NCBI RefSeq assembly: GCF_041008525.1
Contig: NZ_JBFLUG010000027.1
Coordinates: 1-64,000, forward strand
From: Parafrankia sp041008525
GTDB lineage: Bacteria > Actinomycetota > Actinomycetes > Frankiales > Frankiaceae
Length of the DNA stretch: 64,000 nucleotides
Direction of reading: 5' to 3'
Shown here: positions 53,633 through 63,900 of the stretch, one piece after another
How the letters are laid out: every line of letters starts with the position of its first letter
How positions within the stretch are numbered: position 1 is the first letter of the stretch
Notes under the pieces: model-generated
What the model was told of the DNA's origin: nothing
Seen by the model: only the letters and a program-made list of their open reading frames with translations
Databases searched by the model: none
Made by a program: the position numbers and the translations under genes

Positions 53633-54051
53633 TCTGCTCTGGTACCCGCTGGAGCGAGGCTTGCCCGTGGGCCGGCCCGCAGTCACGATCCGCACGAGGG
53701 CACAAGATCGGCTCCCAGGGCCTGCACCGGGAAGGACGTCTCCGGCAACGGGCTGAGATGCGCTGACCTTGGTGGCCGTCATTCCGACCGTTTCCCGTAG
53801 CACCAAAACGGCGCATCAAACGAAACAGGGAAATCTTACTAGCCTGGAAATGCCCACCCGCGGGAATTCCGTGCGACCGAGGATACTGTTCACCCGGAAA
53901 TTTTATGCTTCTACAGATGACGTCGACGAGAGAGGCGAGCCACTCTCGTCCACTTCTAAGATATAGCAGGCCAGGGGGCTTGCGTCAAGACCCGGGTCGT
54001 ACCTCAGAATCGCTGGCCGGGGCCGGAACCTAGGGAAACGGGAATCGCTTA
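53633..54051. other. AT-rich intergenic region upstream of the rifamycin-response locus
   Basis: About 420 bases. The stretch 53800-53970 is by far the most AT-rich part of this end of the window, with several stop codons in each frame. It contains promoter-like sequence and the RAE-like element at 53975-53993. It holds no convincing gene. Confidence 0.55.
53975..53993 (+). promoter_or_regulatory. RAE-like rifamycin-associated element
   Basis: The 19-base imperfect palindrome ggggcttgcgtcaagaccc matches, with two differences, the rifamycin-associated element (consensus as I recall it: GGGGCTTGCGGCAAGGCCC) found upstream of rifamycin-inactivating genes and helR in actinobacteria. It lies 59 bases before a broken glycosyltransferase and about 530 bases before the HelR gene, exactly where such an element is expected. 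Confidence 0.75.
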
Positions 54052-54381
54052 ATGCGGGTGTTGTTGTCGACGTACGGATCGCGCGGTGACGTCGAGCCGA
54101 CCGCGGGGCGCGGGGCGCGCGGCGCGGACGTACGGGTGTGCGCGCCGTCCGACGAGGAGTTCGCGCAGTGGCTGGCGGACATCGGCGTGCCACTCGCGCC
54201 GCCCGGTCCGTACGGTCCGTACGGACCGGCTCCGACTGTCGCGTCGCTGGCGGGCACACTCAGGACGGCTCTGGTTCCCAAGGCCCGTGCACGAGCGGCC
54301 GCCGTGGCCGGCAGGATCCGTACTGGCGGGGCGTCGGTGGCGGCGACGCTGTTGCTGGACATCGTCAACAGGGAAAGGTGA
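54052..54381 (+). pseudogene. Truncated UGT-type glycosyltransferase (rifamycin-glycosyltransferase-like)
   Basis: About 109 residues of the N-terminal domain only. RVLLSTYGSRGDVEP is the family opening, followed by a gap where the usual acceptor helix should be, then VRVCAPSDEEFAQWLADIGV PL, then the frame stops. The donor-binding half is missing. Intact relatives (Rgt) inactivate rifamycins and are commonly downstream of an RAE. Here only a remnant remains, so this resistance route is lost. Confidence 0.75.
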
Positions 54382-54521
54382 CCTGAACCCCCAACGACCA
54401 CGGCTCCACACCGGGCGAAGCGCTGCTCGCCATGGTTACTGGCCCGCCACGTTCGTCACGCCGGTCCAGGCGCCCTGCTGTGCGCAACGGCTGCCAGCGA
54501 CCTCACAACGGAGCTCATCAC

Positions 54522-56717
54522 GTGAATCCCCTGACCACCAGCGCGTTCGACCTTCCCGAGCGCCTTGCAGCCAAGGCCGAGCCGGCGCTGATCGCCGCCG
54601 ACGAGCAGCACTTCGCCGCCATCGCGGAGACGCTCGAGCAGTCGATCGCCGACCTGTCCGACCGTCTCGACATCGCGCGCAGGGCTCCCGGCGGCGCGGG
54701 CCAGCAGGCGTTGGACCGTGACCAGGAGGTCTACCGGCTGACCGCCCGCCTGCGCACCCTGCGTCGTTTCGGTCTGGACCTGTGCCTCGGCCACATGGTC
54801 GGCGCAGCCAGCACTGACGGCACTGACGGCACGACCAGCGGGTTCGGCTCCGAGCCCCTGTACGTCGGGCGGATCGGCCTGACGGACGGTGCGGGGCGGC
54901 GGCTGCTGCTCGACTGGCGCTCCCCCGCCGCCGAGCCGTTCTTCGGCGCGACGCACGCGAACCCGATGGGCCTGGCGAGCCGCCGACGGTACCGCTGGAC
55001 CCGCGGACGGATCAGCGACTACTGGGACGAGGTGTTCGCCTCGGACGGGTTCGAGGGGCATGCCGCGCTCGACGACCAGTCCGCGTTCATCGCCAGCCTG
55101 GGCAGCAGCCGGTCGCCCCGGATGCGGGACGTGCTCGGCACCATCCAGACCGACCAGGACGCCATCATCCGCGCGGGGTCCGACGGCGCGCTGGTCGTCG
55201 ACGGCGGGCCGGGTACGGGCAAGACGGTCGTCGCCCTGCACCGCTCCGCCTACCTGCTCTACTCCGACCCCCGGCTCGGCCACCGCCGGGGCGGGCTGCT
55301 GTTCGTCGGCCCCCATCAGCACTACCTGGCCTACGTCGCCGACGTCCTGCCCAGCCTCGGCGAGGAGGGTGTGCAGACCTGCACGCTGCGGGACCTGGTG
55401 GCGGAGGGAGCCGCGGCGAAGGTCGAGACCGATCCGGACGTGGCCCGCCTGAAGTCGTCCGCGAAGCTGGTGCGGGCAGTCGAGGCGGCCGTCCGATTCT
55501 ACGAGGAGCCCCCCGCCCGGGGGATGACGGTCGCCACCCACTGGAACGACATCCCGCTGAGCGCCGATGACTGGGCCGAGGCCTTCGACGCGCCGGATCC
55601 CGACGTCCCGCACAACGAGGCGCGGGACGTCGTCCTGGAGGAGCTGCTCACGATCCTCGTGGACAGGCATGGCGGGGACGCCCCGGAGCAGCTGCTGCGC
55701 AGGTCGCTGCTGCGGAACAAGGCTCTGCTCACGGCGTTCAACAACGCCTGGCCGCTGGTCGAGGCGGCCGACCTTGTCAGTGACCTGTGGTCGGTACCCG
55801 CCTACCTGCGCCGGTGCGCTCCGTGGCTTGCTCCGGAGGACCTCCGGAAGCTGCAGCGTCCGCAGGCGCAGGCGAAGGCCTGGACGGTGTCCGACCTGCC
55901 GATCCTGGACGCGGCGCGACAGCGGCTCGGCGACCCGGAGGTGGCGCGGCGCAGGCGCCGGCACACCGCCTCCGTCGCCGCCGAACGCGAGCGCATGTCC
56001 CGGGTGATCGACAACCTGCTCGCGTCCGACGAGGACGGCGAGGGGGCGATCACGATGCTGCACGGCCAGGACCTGCAGGACGCCCTCGTCGACGAGAGCG
56101 CGCTGCCCAGAACCGACCCGGATCTGCTCGCCGGCCCGTTCGCGCACATCGTCGTGGACGAGGCGCAGGAGCTGACTGACGCCGAGTGGCAGATGCTGCT
56201 GCTGCGCTGCCCGTCCCGCAGCTTCACCATCGTCGGGGACCGGGCGCAGGCGAGGCACGGGTTCACCGAGTCGTGGCGGGAACGGCTCGGGCGTGCCGGC
56301 CTCGACCGGATCACCCTGACGTCGCTGAGCATCAACTACCGGACGCCGGAAGAGGTGATGACGGAAGCCGAGCCGGTCATCCGCGCCGCGCTCCCGGACG
56401 CCAACGTGCCGACGTCCATCCGCAGCAGCGGCATCCCCGTCGTACGCGGTTCCACCTCGGAGCTGGGCTCGATCCTCGACGACTGGCTCGCCGCGCACGC
56501 CGACGGGATCGCCTGCGTCATCGGCGACTCCACGTTCGAGGGGACGTCCCGCGTGCGGTCGCTGACGCCGGAGCTGTCGAAGGGGCTCGAGTTCGACCTG
56601 GTCGTCCTCGTCGACCCGCAGACGTTCGGCACCGGCATCGAGGGCGCCGTCGACCGCTATGTCGCGATGACCCGCGCAACCCGGCAACTCGTCATCCTCA
56701 CGAGCCCGAGTGCCTGA
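54522..56717 (+). CDS. helR: HelR-like RNA polymerase-recycling/rifamycin-resistance ATPase
   Basis: A 731-residue UvrD/HelD-like protein. The N-terminal helical arm (about 1-95) is followed by the 1A domain with Walker A GGPGTGKTVVALHRS (Lys234), a DEAQEL motif II, and later SINYRTPEEV, GLEFDLVVLVDP and YVAMTRATRQL. HelR frees RNA polymerase from DNA and displaces rifamycins, giving tolerance. The RAE-like element upstream supports the assignment. The GTG start at 54522 has GGAG upstream. Its end overlaps the convergent AraC gene by 20 bases. Confidence 0.88.
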   Translation: MNPLTTSAFDLPERLAAKAEPALIAADEQHFAAIAETLEQSIADLSDRLDIARRAPGGAGQQALDRDQEVYRLTARLRTLRRFGLDLCLGHMVGAASTDGTDGTTSGFGSEPLYVGRIGLTDGAGRRLLLDWRSPAAEPFFGATHANPMGLASRRRYRWTRGRISDYWDEVFASDGFEGHAALDDQSAFIASLGSSRSPRMRDVLGTIQTDQDAIIRAGSDGALVVDGGPGTGKTVVALHRSAYLLYSDPRLGHRRGGLLFVGPHQHYLAYVADVLPSLGEEGVQTCTLRDLVAEGAAAKVETDPDVARLKSSAKLVRAVEAAVRFYEEPPARGMTVATHWNDIPLSADDWAEAFDAPDPDVPHNEARDVVLEELLTILVDRHGGDAPEQLLRRSLLRNKALLTAFNNAWPLVEAADLVSDLWSVPAYLRRCAPWLAPEDLRKLQRPQAQAKAWTVSDLPILDAARQRLGDPEVARRRRRHTASVAAERERMSRVIDNLLASDEDGEGAITMLHGQDLQDALVDESALPRTDPDLLAGPFAHIVVDEAQELTDAEWQMLLLRCPSRSFTIVGDRAQARHGFTESWRERLGRAGLDRITLTSLSINYRTPEEVMTEAEPVIRAALPDANVPTSIRSSGIPVVRGSTSELGSILDDWLAAHADGIACVIGDSTFEGTSRVRSLTPELSKGLEFDLVVLVDPQTFGTGIEGAVDRYVAMTRATRQLVILTSPSA

Positions 56718-57759
56718 GCCACAGTGACCCGTGGCAGGCCGGACGGTTCGGTGGTGTTGCGGATGGCGACTCGGGGGGTGTCGGCGGCCTGCCGCATTCG
56801 TCCGATCCAGCCGTTTCGGTACGGAGAGCGAAGCTGGTGCGATGCTCAGTGGGGGTTATGCCCCGGAGGCGCTTGAAGGCGACGCTGAGCGCGAACGCGT
56901 TGGCGTAGCCGACTTTTCTGGCGATCGAGGCGACAGTTGCGTCGGTTTCGCGTAGGAGGTCGGCGGCCAGGGCGATGCGCCAACCGATCAGGTAACCCAT
57001 CGGGGGTTCGCCAACCTCGGCAACGAAGCGGCGGGCCAGGGCGGCGCGGGAGACTCCGCTCCTGGCCGCGAGTTCCGCGACCGTCCAGGGGTGGGCCGGG
57101 TTCCTGTGCATGAGGCGGAGGGCGAAGGCAACGACGGAGTCGCTCGTGGTCCGGCACCACATTGCGTGGTTGTTCTGCGGATGGTCGAACCAGGCACGCA
57201 AGGTCGAGACGAGGACGAGATCCAGTAGACGGTCCAGGACGACCTGCTGCCCCGGTTTGTCCAAGGCGGTTTCCCGGGCCACGGCCTCCATCATCGGCTG
57301 CTCGAGCGCCACCTCCTTGATGACCAGGAGACGGGGCAGCGCGTCGAGCAGGCCTTCGCTGATGCCGGCCGTGCCCTCGTAGGCGCCGCTGAGCAGCAGG
57401 GCGGACCCTGTTTCGGTGACGCCGCAGGTCCGCGGGCCCAGCCCGATGCTCTCACGCACGCGTGCGCGGGCTGTGCGGGCGCAGTACTCCGCGCTGGTGA
57501 TCACCCGTTGTGGTGAGGCGGACGGGTTGTCGGTCACCGTGTAGGGCTCGGGGCCGCTGATGACGGCGATATCCCCCGGTCCGATCGCCACCGGGTCGTT
57601 GCCGGCGGAGACGAGCCACGCCCGGCTGTGCAGCATGGTGACCAGACTCAGCTGGGCACCGCTCGTGTAGCGCAGGGACCAGCCCGCAGTCAGGACGGTC
57701 TGAGTGATCAGGGACCCCCGTGCCCGCACCCCGCCCAACAGATCTGTCAGCGTGTCCAC
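56698..57759 (-). CDS. AraC-family transcriptional regulator (cupin_6 type)
   Basis: A 353-residue regulator with an N-terminal cupin-like domain (SLRYTSGAQLSLVTMLHSRA, then AIGPGDIAVISGPEPYTV) and a C-terminal AraC DNA-binding part (WTVAELAARSGVSRAALARR and YANAFALSVAFKRLRGITPT). The tail is Pro/Ser-rich. GTG 57759 fits the family start; the frame is open to 57852. It is divergent from the NmrA-like oxidoreductase gene and most likely controls it. Confidence 0.88.
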   Translation of the reverse strand: MDTLTDLLGGVRARGSLITQTVLTAGWSLRYTSGAQLSLVTMLHSRAWLVSAGNDPVAIGPGDIAVISGPEPYTVTDNPSASPQRVITSAEYCARTARARVRESIGLGPRTCGVTETGSALLLSGAYEGTAGISEGLLDALPRLLVIKEVALEQPMMEAVARETALDKPGQQVVLDRLLDLVLVSTLRAWFDHPQNNHAMWCRTTSDSVVAFALRLMHRNPAHPWTVAELAARSGVSRAALARRFVAEVGEPPMGYLIGWRIALAADLLRETDATVASIARKVGYANAFALSVAFKRLRGITPTEHRTSFALRTETAGSDECGRPPTPPESPSATPPNRPACHGSLWLRHSGS

Positions 57760-57840
57760 CCAGCCGAATATAGACGCACAGAAATCGAAACGAGCGTTGG
57801 AGACATGGTTTGGATCTCGAGCGCAGGCTTGACTGGCCGT

Positions 57841-58686
57841 ATGAATGAGCATCCGATTCTGGTCACCGGCGGCACCGGAAAATCCGGTAGCCGAGTTGTA
57901 TCCATGCTCAGAAACAAGGGCGTTCGGGTTCGGGTGGGGTCGAGGTCAGGCGAGCCACCCTTCGACTGGACCGACCGCAACACCTGGGACGCCGCGCTGG
58001 AATCGGTGGAGAAGGTATACGTCGTCCCGTTCGACGGTGAGGTTCTGACGCGTCCGTTCGTCCAACGATGCCAGGAACGTGGGGTCAGGCGGCTCGTGCT
58101 GCTGTCCGGGCGCGGCATCGACGTTCCCGGATACGCGGGCGAGAACAGTGCCGCGGGTAAGACTCACGTCGACGGTGAGGCCGCCGTCCGCGCCTGCCGT
58201 CTCGAATGGACGATCCTGCGGCCTGCCTGGTTCGCGCAGAACTTCAGCGAGGGCTTCTTCCTGGACGCGGTGCGTTCCGGCGAGTTGCGCCTGCCCGCCA
58301 GCCATGGCGCGGTGACCTTCATCGACGCTGAGGACATCGCCGCGGTCGCGGTCACGGCCCTCACCGAAAACGGCCACGCCGGCATGACCTACGAGCTGTC
58401 CGGCCCCCGCGCGGTGACGATCGCCGAGGCAGCGGCCACAATCTCACAGGCCACCGGCCGCACCGTCCGCTACGTGCCCATATCACCGGAGGACTTCGTC
58501 GCCGAACTCGTCGCGCAGGGTTGGCCTCAGCGCGCCGCCGAGGACTATGCCGACTCAGTCGGCCCGATCCGACGCGGCATGGACAGCCACATCTCCGACG
58601 GCGTGCAACGCGCGCTGGGCCACCCGCCCCGCGACTTCAGCGATTTCGCGAGAAACGCCGCGGCTGCCGGGAGCTGGCCGAGCTGA
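57841..58686 (+). CDS. NmrA-like NAD(P)-binding oxidoreductase
   Basis: A 281-residue atypical SDR. It has the N-terminal motif ILVTGGTGKSGSRVVSML and RLVLLSGRGIDVPGY, and lacks the catalytic Tyr of classical SDRs. The C-terminal part has the family features GMTYELSGPRAVTIAEAA and FVAELVAQGWPQRAAEDYAD. Close relatives are quinone/azo reductases or NAD(P)H sensors. ATG 57841 is used; ATG 57805 is an alternative with GGAG upstream. Divergent from an AraC regulator across a short AT-rich gap. Confidence 0.88.
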   Translation: MNEHPILVTGGTGKSGSRVVSMLRNKGVRVRVGSRSGEPPFDWTDRNTWDAALESVEKVYVVPFDGEVLTRPFVQRCQERGVRRLVLLSGRGIDVPGYAGENSAAGKTHVDGEAAVRACRLEWTILRPAWFAQNFSEGFFLDAVRSGELRLPASHGAVTFIDAEDIAAVAVTALTENGHAGMTYELSGPRAVTIAEAAATISQATGRTVRYVPISPEDFVAELVAQGWPQRAAEDYADSVGPIRRGMDSHISDGVQRALGHPPRDFSDFARNAAAAGSWPS

Positions 58687-58913
58687 CTCCCCGTCGGCAC
58701 ACCGCATTCGGCCTCGCACCGGGCCGGAACTACTCAGGAATAGAGCGAGGTCGACTCGATCTGCTGGCGCCGTTCGACGGCTACGATTCCGCGCTGAGGC
58801 GCCTGATGGAACGGGCCGGGATGGATTCCCGTTCTCGGTGACCGCACCGGCCTGCCCCGCCGGGCGTCCAGGCCTGAAACCTGGGTAGGCCCTGCCTCGC
58901 AGGCTGTGACCAG

Positions 58914-60917
58914 GTGAAGGGCGGGGCGGGCGTGACGGCGGCGAGCGAGGCGAGGCGGGGCGAGCGGACGGAGCCGGCCGGCGAGCGGGCAGGCCAGGCG
59001 GAACGGCGGGCCGACGAGGCTGGGGAGCTGTTGCTCGACGAGCTGACGGACATCCTGGCCGACCTGCGGCGGGCGGAGCGGGCCCGGAGCGCGGACGTCG
59101 AGGGGGTGCACCCGCGGCACCGGCGCAGTGCCCGGAACATGGTGCACTACCTGGCTCTACGGGGCCGGGACCTGCGGCCGGTGCAGGAGGAGCTCGCGCG
59201 GCGCGGGCTGTCCTCGCTGGGGCGGTGTGAGCCGTGCGTCGAGGCCACGCTGCGGGCGGTGGTGGACGTCCTGCGTGGTCAGCTGCGGCCGGGCAGTCCC
59301 GCCGAGGCCGTGGACGGCGACCGGGTGCCGACCTACGACGAGGGCTGGGACCGGATCGAGGCGAACGCCGGCGAGCTGCTGGGGCCGCCGCCGCCCCGGC
59401 ACGGCGTCCGGATCATGGTCACGTTGCCGAGCGAGGCCGCGACCGACGCCGCCCTGGTGCATCGGCTCGTCGCCCGCGGGATGAACGTGGCGCGGATCAA
59501 CACCGCCCATGACGGCCCGCGGGAGTGGCGGGCGATGGCCGCCCATGTCCGGGCGGCCGCCCAGGAGCTGGACCGGACCTGTCTGGTGTCGGTGGACCTT
59601 GCCGGCCCGAAGGTCCGGACCGGTCCGCTCGACCCGGGGCCGCAGGTCGTGCGCCTGCGGCCGGTGCGTGACCTGCGGGGGGTGGCGGTCACGCCAGCCA
59701 CGGCCGAGCTGGTCGCGGTGCCCGACGGGGAGCGTGATGCGGTCGACGCGCCCGTGGCGGACTCGCGCGACGGGGTGGTGCGGGTGCCGGTGCTCGGAGC
59801 GGGCGACTGGCTGGCCCGGCTGCGCGTCGGTGACGAGCTCACCCTGCGGGACGCCCGTTCGTCCCGGCGCCGACTGCGGGTCGTGGCGGTGGGTTCGGGC
59901 CCTGCGGAGCATCCGACGGTCACCGTCGAGGCGAGGAAGACGACCTATCTGGAGACCGGGCTCGAACTGCGGCATGACGACGAGCGGTGCTCGGTGGGTT
60001 CGCTGCCGCGCCGGGCGCCCCACCACCTGGTGCGGCAGGGGGACGTCCTGCGGCTGACCCGCGACCTGTCGCCGCGGGCGGCCCGGCCCGGGGGAACGGG
60101 TGCCGACGATCCGGCTGGGCCGGCGTCGATGGGCTGTACCTTCCCGGCGGTTTTCGACGCCGTCCGTCCCCAGGATCCGGTCTCGCTGGACGACGGGAAG
60201 ATCGCCGGCGTCGTCGAGGCCGTGGATCCCGAGGGCATCGACGTCCGGGTGCTGCGTGCCTCGGGCCGCGGCGCGAAGCTGCGTGCCGACAAGGGCGTGA
60301 ACCTGCCCGAGACCCGGCTCCCCCACGAGGGGCTGACCGACGACGACCGGGACGCGCTGGCGGTGGCCGTGGAGATCGCCGATCTGGTCGCGATCTCGTT
60401 CGTGCGCAGTGCCGTCGACGTCGAGCAGGCGCTGGAGGCGATCAGCGCGGCCGGGCGGGGGGACGACCTCGGCGTGGTCCTCAAGATCGAGACCACCGAG
60501 GGGTTCGCGAACCTGCCCGATCTGCTGCTGGCGGCGCTGCGGGCTCCGCTCGCCGGTGTGATGATCGCGCGCGGGGACCTGGCGGTGGAGGGCGGCTACC
60601 AGCGGCTCGCCGAGCTGCAGGAGGAGATCCTCTGGCTCGCCGCCGCCGCGCATGTGCCGACCATCTGGGCGACGGAGGTCCTGGACACGCTGGCGAAGAC
60701 CGGAACGCCGGCGCGGGCGGAGATCACCGACGCGGCGATGGGGCAGCGCGCGGAATGCGTGATGTTGAACAAGGGCCCGCACATCGACGAGGCGATCACC
60801 GCGCTCGACGACATTCTGGGCCGGATGGCCGGGCACCAGCAGAAGAAGACCCCGCTGCTGCGTCCGCTGCGATCATGGCTCGGCTTCGGCTCCGCCACCC
60901 ACCATCGGCGCGCCTGA
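58914..60917 (+). CDS. Atypical pyruvate kinase with N-terminal extension
   Basis: A 667-residue pyruvate kinase-like protein. The first 160 residues are an extension rich in charged helices (ADEAGELLLDELTDILADLR). The catalytic core follows: MVTLPSEAATDAALVHRLVA with GMNVARINTAHDG, CLVSVDLAGPKVRTG, VSLDDGKIAG, VVLKIETTEGFANLP, GVMIARGDLAVEGGY and TIWATEVLDTLAKTGTPARA. An insertion between the first strands and the KIE motif carries the B domain. The allosteric C domain seems reduced. It may be a regulator-free or alternate-function kinase. Its 3' end overlaps the convergent oxidase gene by 45 bases. Confidence 0.85.
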   Translation: MKGGAGVTAASEARRGERTEPAGERAGQAERRADEAGELLLDELTDILADLRRAERARSADVEGVHPRHRRSARNMVHYLALRGRDLRPVQEELARRGLSSLGRCEPCVEATLRAVVDVLRGQLRPGSPAEAVDGDRVPTYDEGWDRIEANAGELLGPPPPRHGVRIMVTLPSEAATDAALVHRLVARGMNVARINTAHDGPREWRAMAAHVRAAAQELDRTCLVSVDLAGPKVRTGPLDPGPQVVRLRPVRDLRGVAVTPATAELVAVPDGERDAVDAPVADSRDGVVRVPVLGAGDWLARLRVGDELTLRDARSSRRRLRVVAVGSGPAEHPTVTVEARKTTYLETGLELRHDDERCSVGSLPRRAPHHLVRQGDVLRLTRDLSPRAARPGGTGADDPAGPASMGCTFPAVFDAVRPQDPVSLDDGKIAGVVEAVDPEGIDVRVLRASGRGAKLRADKGVNLPETRLPHEGLTDDDRDALAVAVEIADLVAISFVRSAVDVEQALEAISAAGRGDDLGVVLKIETTEGFANLPDLLLAALRAPLAGVMIARGDLAVEGGYQRLAELQEEILWLAAAAHVPTIWATEVLDTLAKTGTPARAEITDAAMGQRAECVMLNKGPHIDEAITALDDILGRMAGHQQKKTPLLRPLRSWLGFGSATHHRRA

Positions 60918-63900
60918 ACCCGACTCACCGCCGACCACGCCCTGGACCAGGCCCTCGCCCACGCCGGGTAGCCCTCGGCACGGCCGCCGGCCGCCCGCCG
61001 CGCGGTCAGCCGCCAGGGCTGGGGTCGGGACTGGGTCAGGGCTGGGGTCGGGGCTGAGCAGTTCGGCCAGGTGGAGCGCGCGGCGGCCGCGCAGGTCGGC
61101 GATCTGGGTGCGGCAGGAGAACCCGTCCGCGAGGACGACCGCTCCCGGCGCGGCGTCCAGGCCGGGGAGGAGATGCTGGCCGGCGACCGACACCGACACC
61201 TCGTGATGCCCGATCTCCACGCCGAAGTTGCCGGCCAGCCCGCAGCAACCGTTCAGTGTCGTGACCTGCGCGCCTGCGCGTTCGAGCAGCGCCCGGTCGG
61301 CCGCCCAGCCGAGTACCGCGTGGTGGTGGCAGTGCGGCTGGGCGATGACGGTGGTGCCGGTCAGGTCGGGGGGCGCCCAGGCCGGCGTGGCGGTCAGCAG
61401 CTCGGCCACCGTGCGGGTGGCGGCGGCGACGAGCCGGGCGTCCTCGGCGTGGTCGGTCCGGCCGAGCAGCTCGACGGCGTCCGCTCGCAGCACGGCGGTG
61501 CAGGACGGTTCGATGCCCACGATGGGGATGCCGGCGCGGGCGCCGGCCGCCAGTTCCGCGACGGTGCGGCCGAGGACGCGTCGGGCGGTGTCGAGCTGGC
61601 CGGTGGTGATCCAGGTCAGACCGCAGCAGGCACCCGCGGACGGGATCCGCGGCTGGTAGCCCGCCGCCCGCAGCACGCGCACGACCGCCCGGGCCGCCGA
61701 CGGCGTGAAGTGGTCGGAGAACGTGTCGACGAACACCATCACCGGGATGCCGGCACCCGGCCCGGCGGCGACCTCGGGCTCGCCCACGTGCTGGGCGGCC
61801 CACCAGCGGCGGAACGGGGTCGGCGCGAACGCCGGCACGGTGCGGCGCCGGTCCACCCCGGCCAGGAACAGCCCGAGCCGGCCGAGGACCGGGAGTGTCG
61901 GCAGTGTGTTCGCCAGCCGCGGTGCCCGCCCGGCGAGCCGCGCCCACCGGGGCAGCCAGCCGAGGGTGTAGTGCGACCGTGGCCGCAGCCCGAGCCGGTA
62001 CCCGGGCCGCAGCCGGCCCCGGCGCCGGTACTTCTGGTGCAGTGCCTCCGCCTTGTACATCGCCATGTCGATGCCGGTCGGGCAGTCCGACGCGCACCCC
62101 TTGCACGCCAGACACAGGTCGAGTGCGTCGTGGACGTCGGGCGCCCGCCAGTCCAGGTCGCCGCGGACGACGTCCTGCAGCACCCGGGCCCGGCCGCGGG
62201 TGGAGTCCTTCTCCTCCCGGGTGGCGAGGTAGGACGGGCACATCACGCCACCACCGGTGCGGGTGTCGGCCCGGCACCGGCCCACCCCGGTGCAGCGGTG
62301 GACGGCCTCCGCCAGGTCGCCGCCGTCGTGCGGGTAGGCGAAGGCGAGGTCCCGGCGGTAGGTGACGCCGGCCATCCGCACGTCGGCGTCGAACGGATCG
62401 GGGTCGGTCAGCACCCCGGGGTTGAGCCGGTTGTCCGGGTCGAAGGCGTGCTTGACCTCGCCGAACAGGCGGATCGCGTCGGCCGAGTACATCCGGGCGA
62501 GCAGCTCGCCGCGGGCCCGCCCGTCGCCGTGCTCACCCGAGATCGACCCGCCGAACTCCGCCACCAGCCCGGCGGCGGCCGTCAGGAACTCCCGCAGGAC
62601 CCGCAGCCCGTCGGGGCGGTCGAACGGGAAGTCGAGCCGCACGTGCATGCACCCGTCCCCGAAGTGCCCGTACGGGGCACAGGTCAGCCCGTACGCGGCG
62701 ACGAGCTCGTCGAAACGCGCGAGGTAGGCGCCCAGCCGCTGCGGGGGGACCGCCGCGTCCTCCAGCCCCGGCCAGGCCGGGCGCCCGGACGGTGCCCGCC
62801 CCGCCAGCCCCGCGCCGTCCTCGCGGATGCGCCACAGGCGGGCCTGCTCGGCGGGGTCGGTCACGATCCGGGCCTGCGTTCCGAGGCCGGCCGCGGCGAG
62901 CGCGCCGGCCCGGTCGAGCACCTCGGCGTGGTCGTCGCCCGCGACCTCGACGAACAGCCAGGCGGCCCCCCGGGGCAGTGGCGGGACCGCCGTGTCACCG
63001 CGCCGGCCGCGCAGGACGTCGACCAGCCGCTGGTCCATCCCCTCGCACGCCGTGGGGCCGAACGCCACGACCGCCGGTGCCGCCTCGCCGGCCCGCACGA
63101 TGTCGGCGAAACCGATCGCGACCACCACCCGGTGTCCGGGATCCTTCACCAGCCGCACCGTGGCCTGGGTCAGCAGACCGAGCGTGCCCTCGGAGCCGAC
63201 GAGCGCCCGGCCCAGGTCGAACCGCTCCGGCAGCAGATGCGCCGCGGCGTACCCGCTCAGTTGGCGGCCGAAGGTGTCGAACTCGGTGCGGGCCGCGGCG
63301 AGATGCCGGCCGGCCGCGGCGCGCAGGTCGGCCAGCAGCCGCGCGGGTCCGTCGACGACCGGCGCGCCGGCGGCGTCGTACCCGGTGCGCAGTGTCTCCC
63401 CCGACGCCAGCAGGTGGGTCATCGCCACCACATTGTCGCTGGTGCGGCCGTAGCCGAGGGCCCGGTTGCCGCAGGCGTTGTTGCCGATCATGCCGCCGAC
63501 GGTGCACCGCGAGTGGCTGGACGGGTCGGGCCCGAACCGCAGCCCGAGCGGCAGCGCCGCCCGCTGCAGCACCGCATGCACCGTGCCGGGCTCGACGACG
63601 GCGGTGCGGGTGTCGGCGTCGATCTCCAGCACCCGGCCGAGGTGGCGGCTGAAGTCGAGCACGATGCCCCGGCCGATCGCGTTGCCCGCGATGGACGTGC
63701 CGGCGCCCCGGGCAGTGATCCCGACACCGAACGCACGGGCGGTGTCCAGGGCGCGGGCGACGTCGTCGACGTGCCGCGGGCGCACGACGGCCAGCGGCGG
63801 GATGCGGTACAGCGACGCGTCCGTGGCATACATCGCCCTGGTGCCGGGGTCGTCGCGGACCTCCAGCCCAACCGCCCGCAGCGCCGCGGGGACACCGGCG

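Noticed and set aside
58521..58841. Open frame between the NmrA-like gene and the pyruvate kinase
   Set aside because: Most of it overlaps the NmrA-like gene in another frame; the remainder (about 40 codons) has no start or family support.
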